Positions 5,733-5,810 of a stretch of DNA of 5,810 bases are shown piece by piece. Each line of letters begins with the position of its first letter. The stretch's first letter is position 1. The notes below the pieces were generated by a model, which was given only the letters and a program-made list of their open reading frames with translations, was not told the origin of the DNA and did no database searches. The position numbers and the translations under genes are program-made. This DNA comes from Pseudomonadota bacterium (lineage in GTDB: Bacteria; Pseudomonadota; Alphaproteobacteria; Acetobacterales; Acetobacteraceae): contig JAKBCH010000095.1 in the NCBI GenBank assembly GCA_021808055.1, positions 1-5,810 on the forward strand. The letters are read 5' to 3'.

Positions 5733-5785
5733 AGGACTTCGGGCTCATCGTCACGCCGAAGGAGAGCAGATGAGCCCGAAATCCT
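5733..5785. repeat. 17-bp inverted repeat spanning the transposase start codon
   Basis: The arms at 5733-5749 (AGGACTTCGGGCTCATC) and 5769-5785 (reverse complement AGGATTTCGGGCTCATC) match at 16 of 17 positions, with a 19-base loop that contains the ribosome binding site. In RNA the right arm buries the ATG at 5770-5772, so the hairpin could limit transposase translation. This is a known theme in insertion sequences; here it is inferred from pairing alone. Confidence 0.7.
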
Positions 5786-5810
5786 TGAACCCGAAACCGT
5801 CCTCGGAGAG
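5770..5810 (+). CDS. Start of an IS3-family transposase (OrfA-like), partial
   Basis: An ATG at 5770 follows AAGGAG (5759-5764) with 5-base spacing and reads MSPKSLNPKPSSE before the window ends. This Ser/Pro/Lys-rich start matches what I recall of IS3-family OrfA-type transposases of rhizobia and relatives, which continue into a helix-turn-helix (usually VKDIRRxTRK... then SAEEKIRIVLEGLRGE). OrfA binds the IS ends and, through -1 frameshifting with OrfB, makes the DDE transposase. Only 13 full codons are visible, so the family call rests on memory of the N-terminus plus the context. Confidence 0.55.
   Translation, partial: MSPKSLNPKPSSE

Larger units (their letters stand above)
5685..5810 (+). 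mobile_element. Left end of an IS3-family insertion sequence (continues past the window)
   Basis: The outer tip is placed at TG (5685-5686; TGTCCCCCGTCAGGACC), matching the 5'-TG convention of IS3-family ends, exactly where the Res reading frame stops being protein-like. About 85 bases of leader separate it from a transposase start at 5770, a normal distance for orfA of this family. Perfect TTGACA (5714-5719) could be part of a transposase promoter, though no well-spaced -10 is seen. The right end and the target duplication lie outside the window, so the boundary is uncertain by a few bases. Confidence 0.6.

Noticed and set aside
1..5810. CRISPR array or phage structural genes.
   Set aside because: No regularly spaced repeats and no phage-like proteins were seen on either strand.

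Overview
The window is GC-rich (roughly 60%) bacterial accessory DNA. It most likely comes from an alphaproteobacterium, judging by the families seen (VapB/RelE-type modules, a DUF433/PIN-like pair, an IS3-family transposase start, GC-rich codon use). A genus cannot be named. It reads as a patchwork of small self-preserving modules, some intact and some decayed, joined at a tRNA-derived attachment site.

Left part (1-1276). After two perfect hairpins, the second a rho-independent terminator (68-98), come a short minus-strand reading frame that may be a decayed gene (98-265), a VapB-type antitoxin (280-513) followed only by a degenerate stub of its toxin vapC (513-564), and an intact RelB/ParD-like antitoxin (629-802) with its RelE/ParE toxin (806-1081). 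Both antitoxin genes lack a Shine-Dalgarno sequence. Both carry the same ATGCTAT motif exactly 16 bases before their ATG, placed so that transcription could start at the ATG itself.

Junction (1277-1321). This is the 3' part of a tRNA-Arg(ACG) gene: anticodon loop, T arm, acceptor strand and CCA, without a 5' half. It is best read as an att site left by a tRNA-targeting tyrosine integrase, with the element that ends here lying to the left. Two GGATACCA direct repeats 11 bp apart just to the right (1370-1388) look like integrase arm sites, so a second element may start there.

Right part (1322-5810). An antitoxin with an N-terminal HTH and a C-terminal DUF433 domain (1609-2328) overlaps a PIN-like toxin (2325-2750) by 4 bases; this resembles the VapB45/VapC45 type. 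A 536-base stretch without a convincing gene follows. It holds a possible frameshifted start of a DNA methyltransferase and a TTAGGGGG direct repeat. On the minus strand, 3287-5684 encodes most of a type III restriction (Res) subunit: helicase motifs from Ia to VI and a C-terminal PD-(D/E)XK nuclease. Its N-terminus with Walker A is missing, because an IS3-family element (left end near 5685, transposase start at 5770) appears to be inserted in the gene.

Taken together, this is a defence and addiction island in partial decay: two apparently intact toxin-antitoxin modules, one orphan antitoxin, one interrupted restriction gene without a visible Mod partner, and at least two mobile-element boundaries. 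I see no clearly new system. The most checkable novelties are the possible shared leaderless antitoxin promoter, the tandem-island junction, and the vapC and res lesions.
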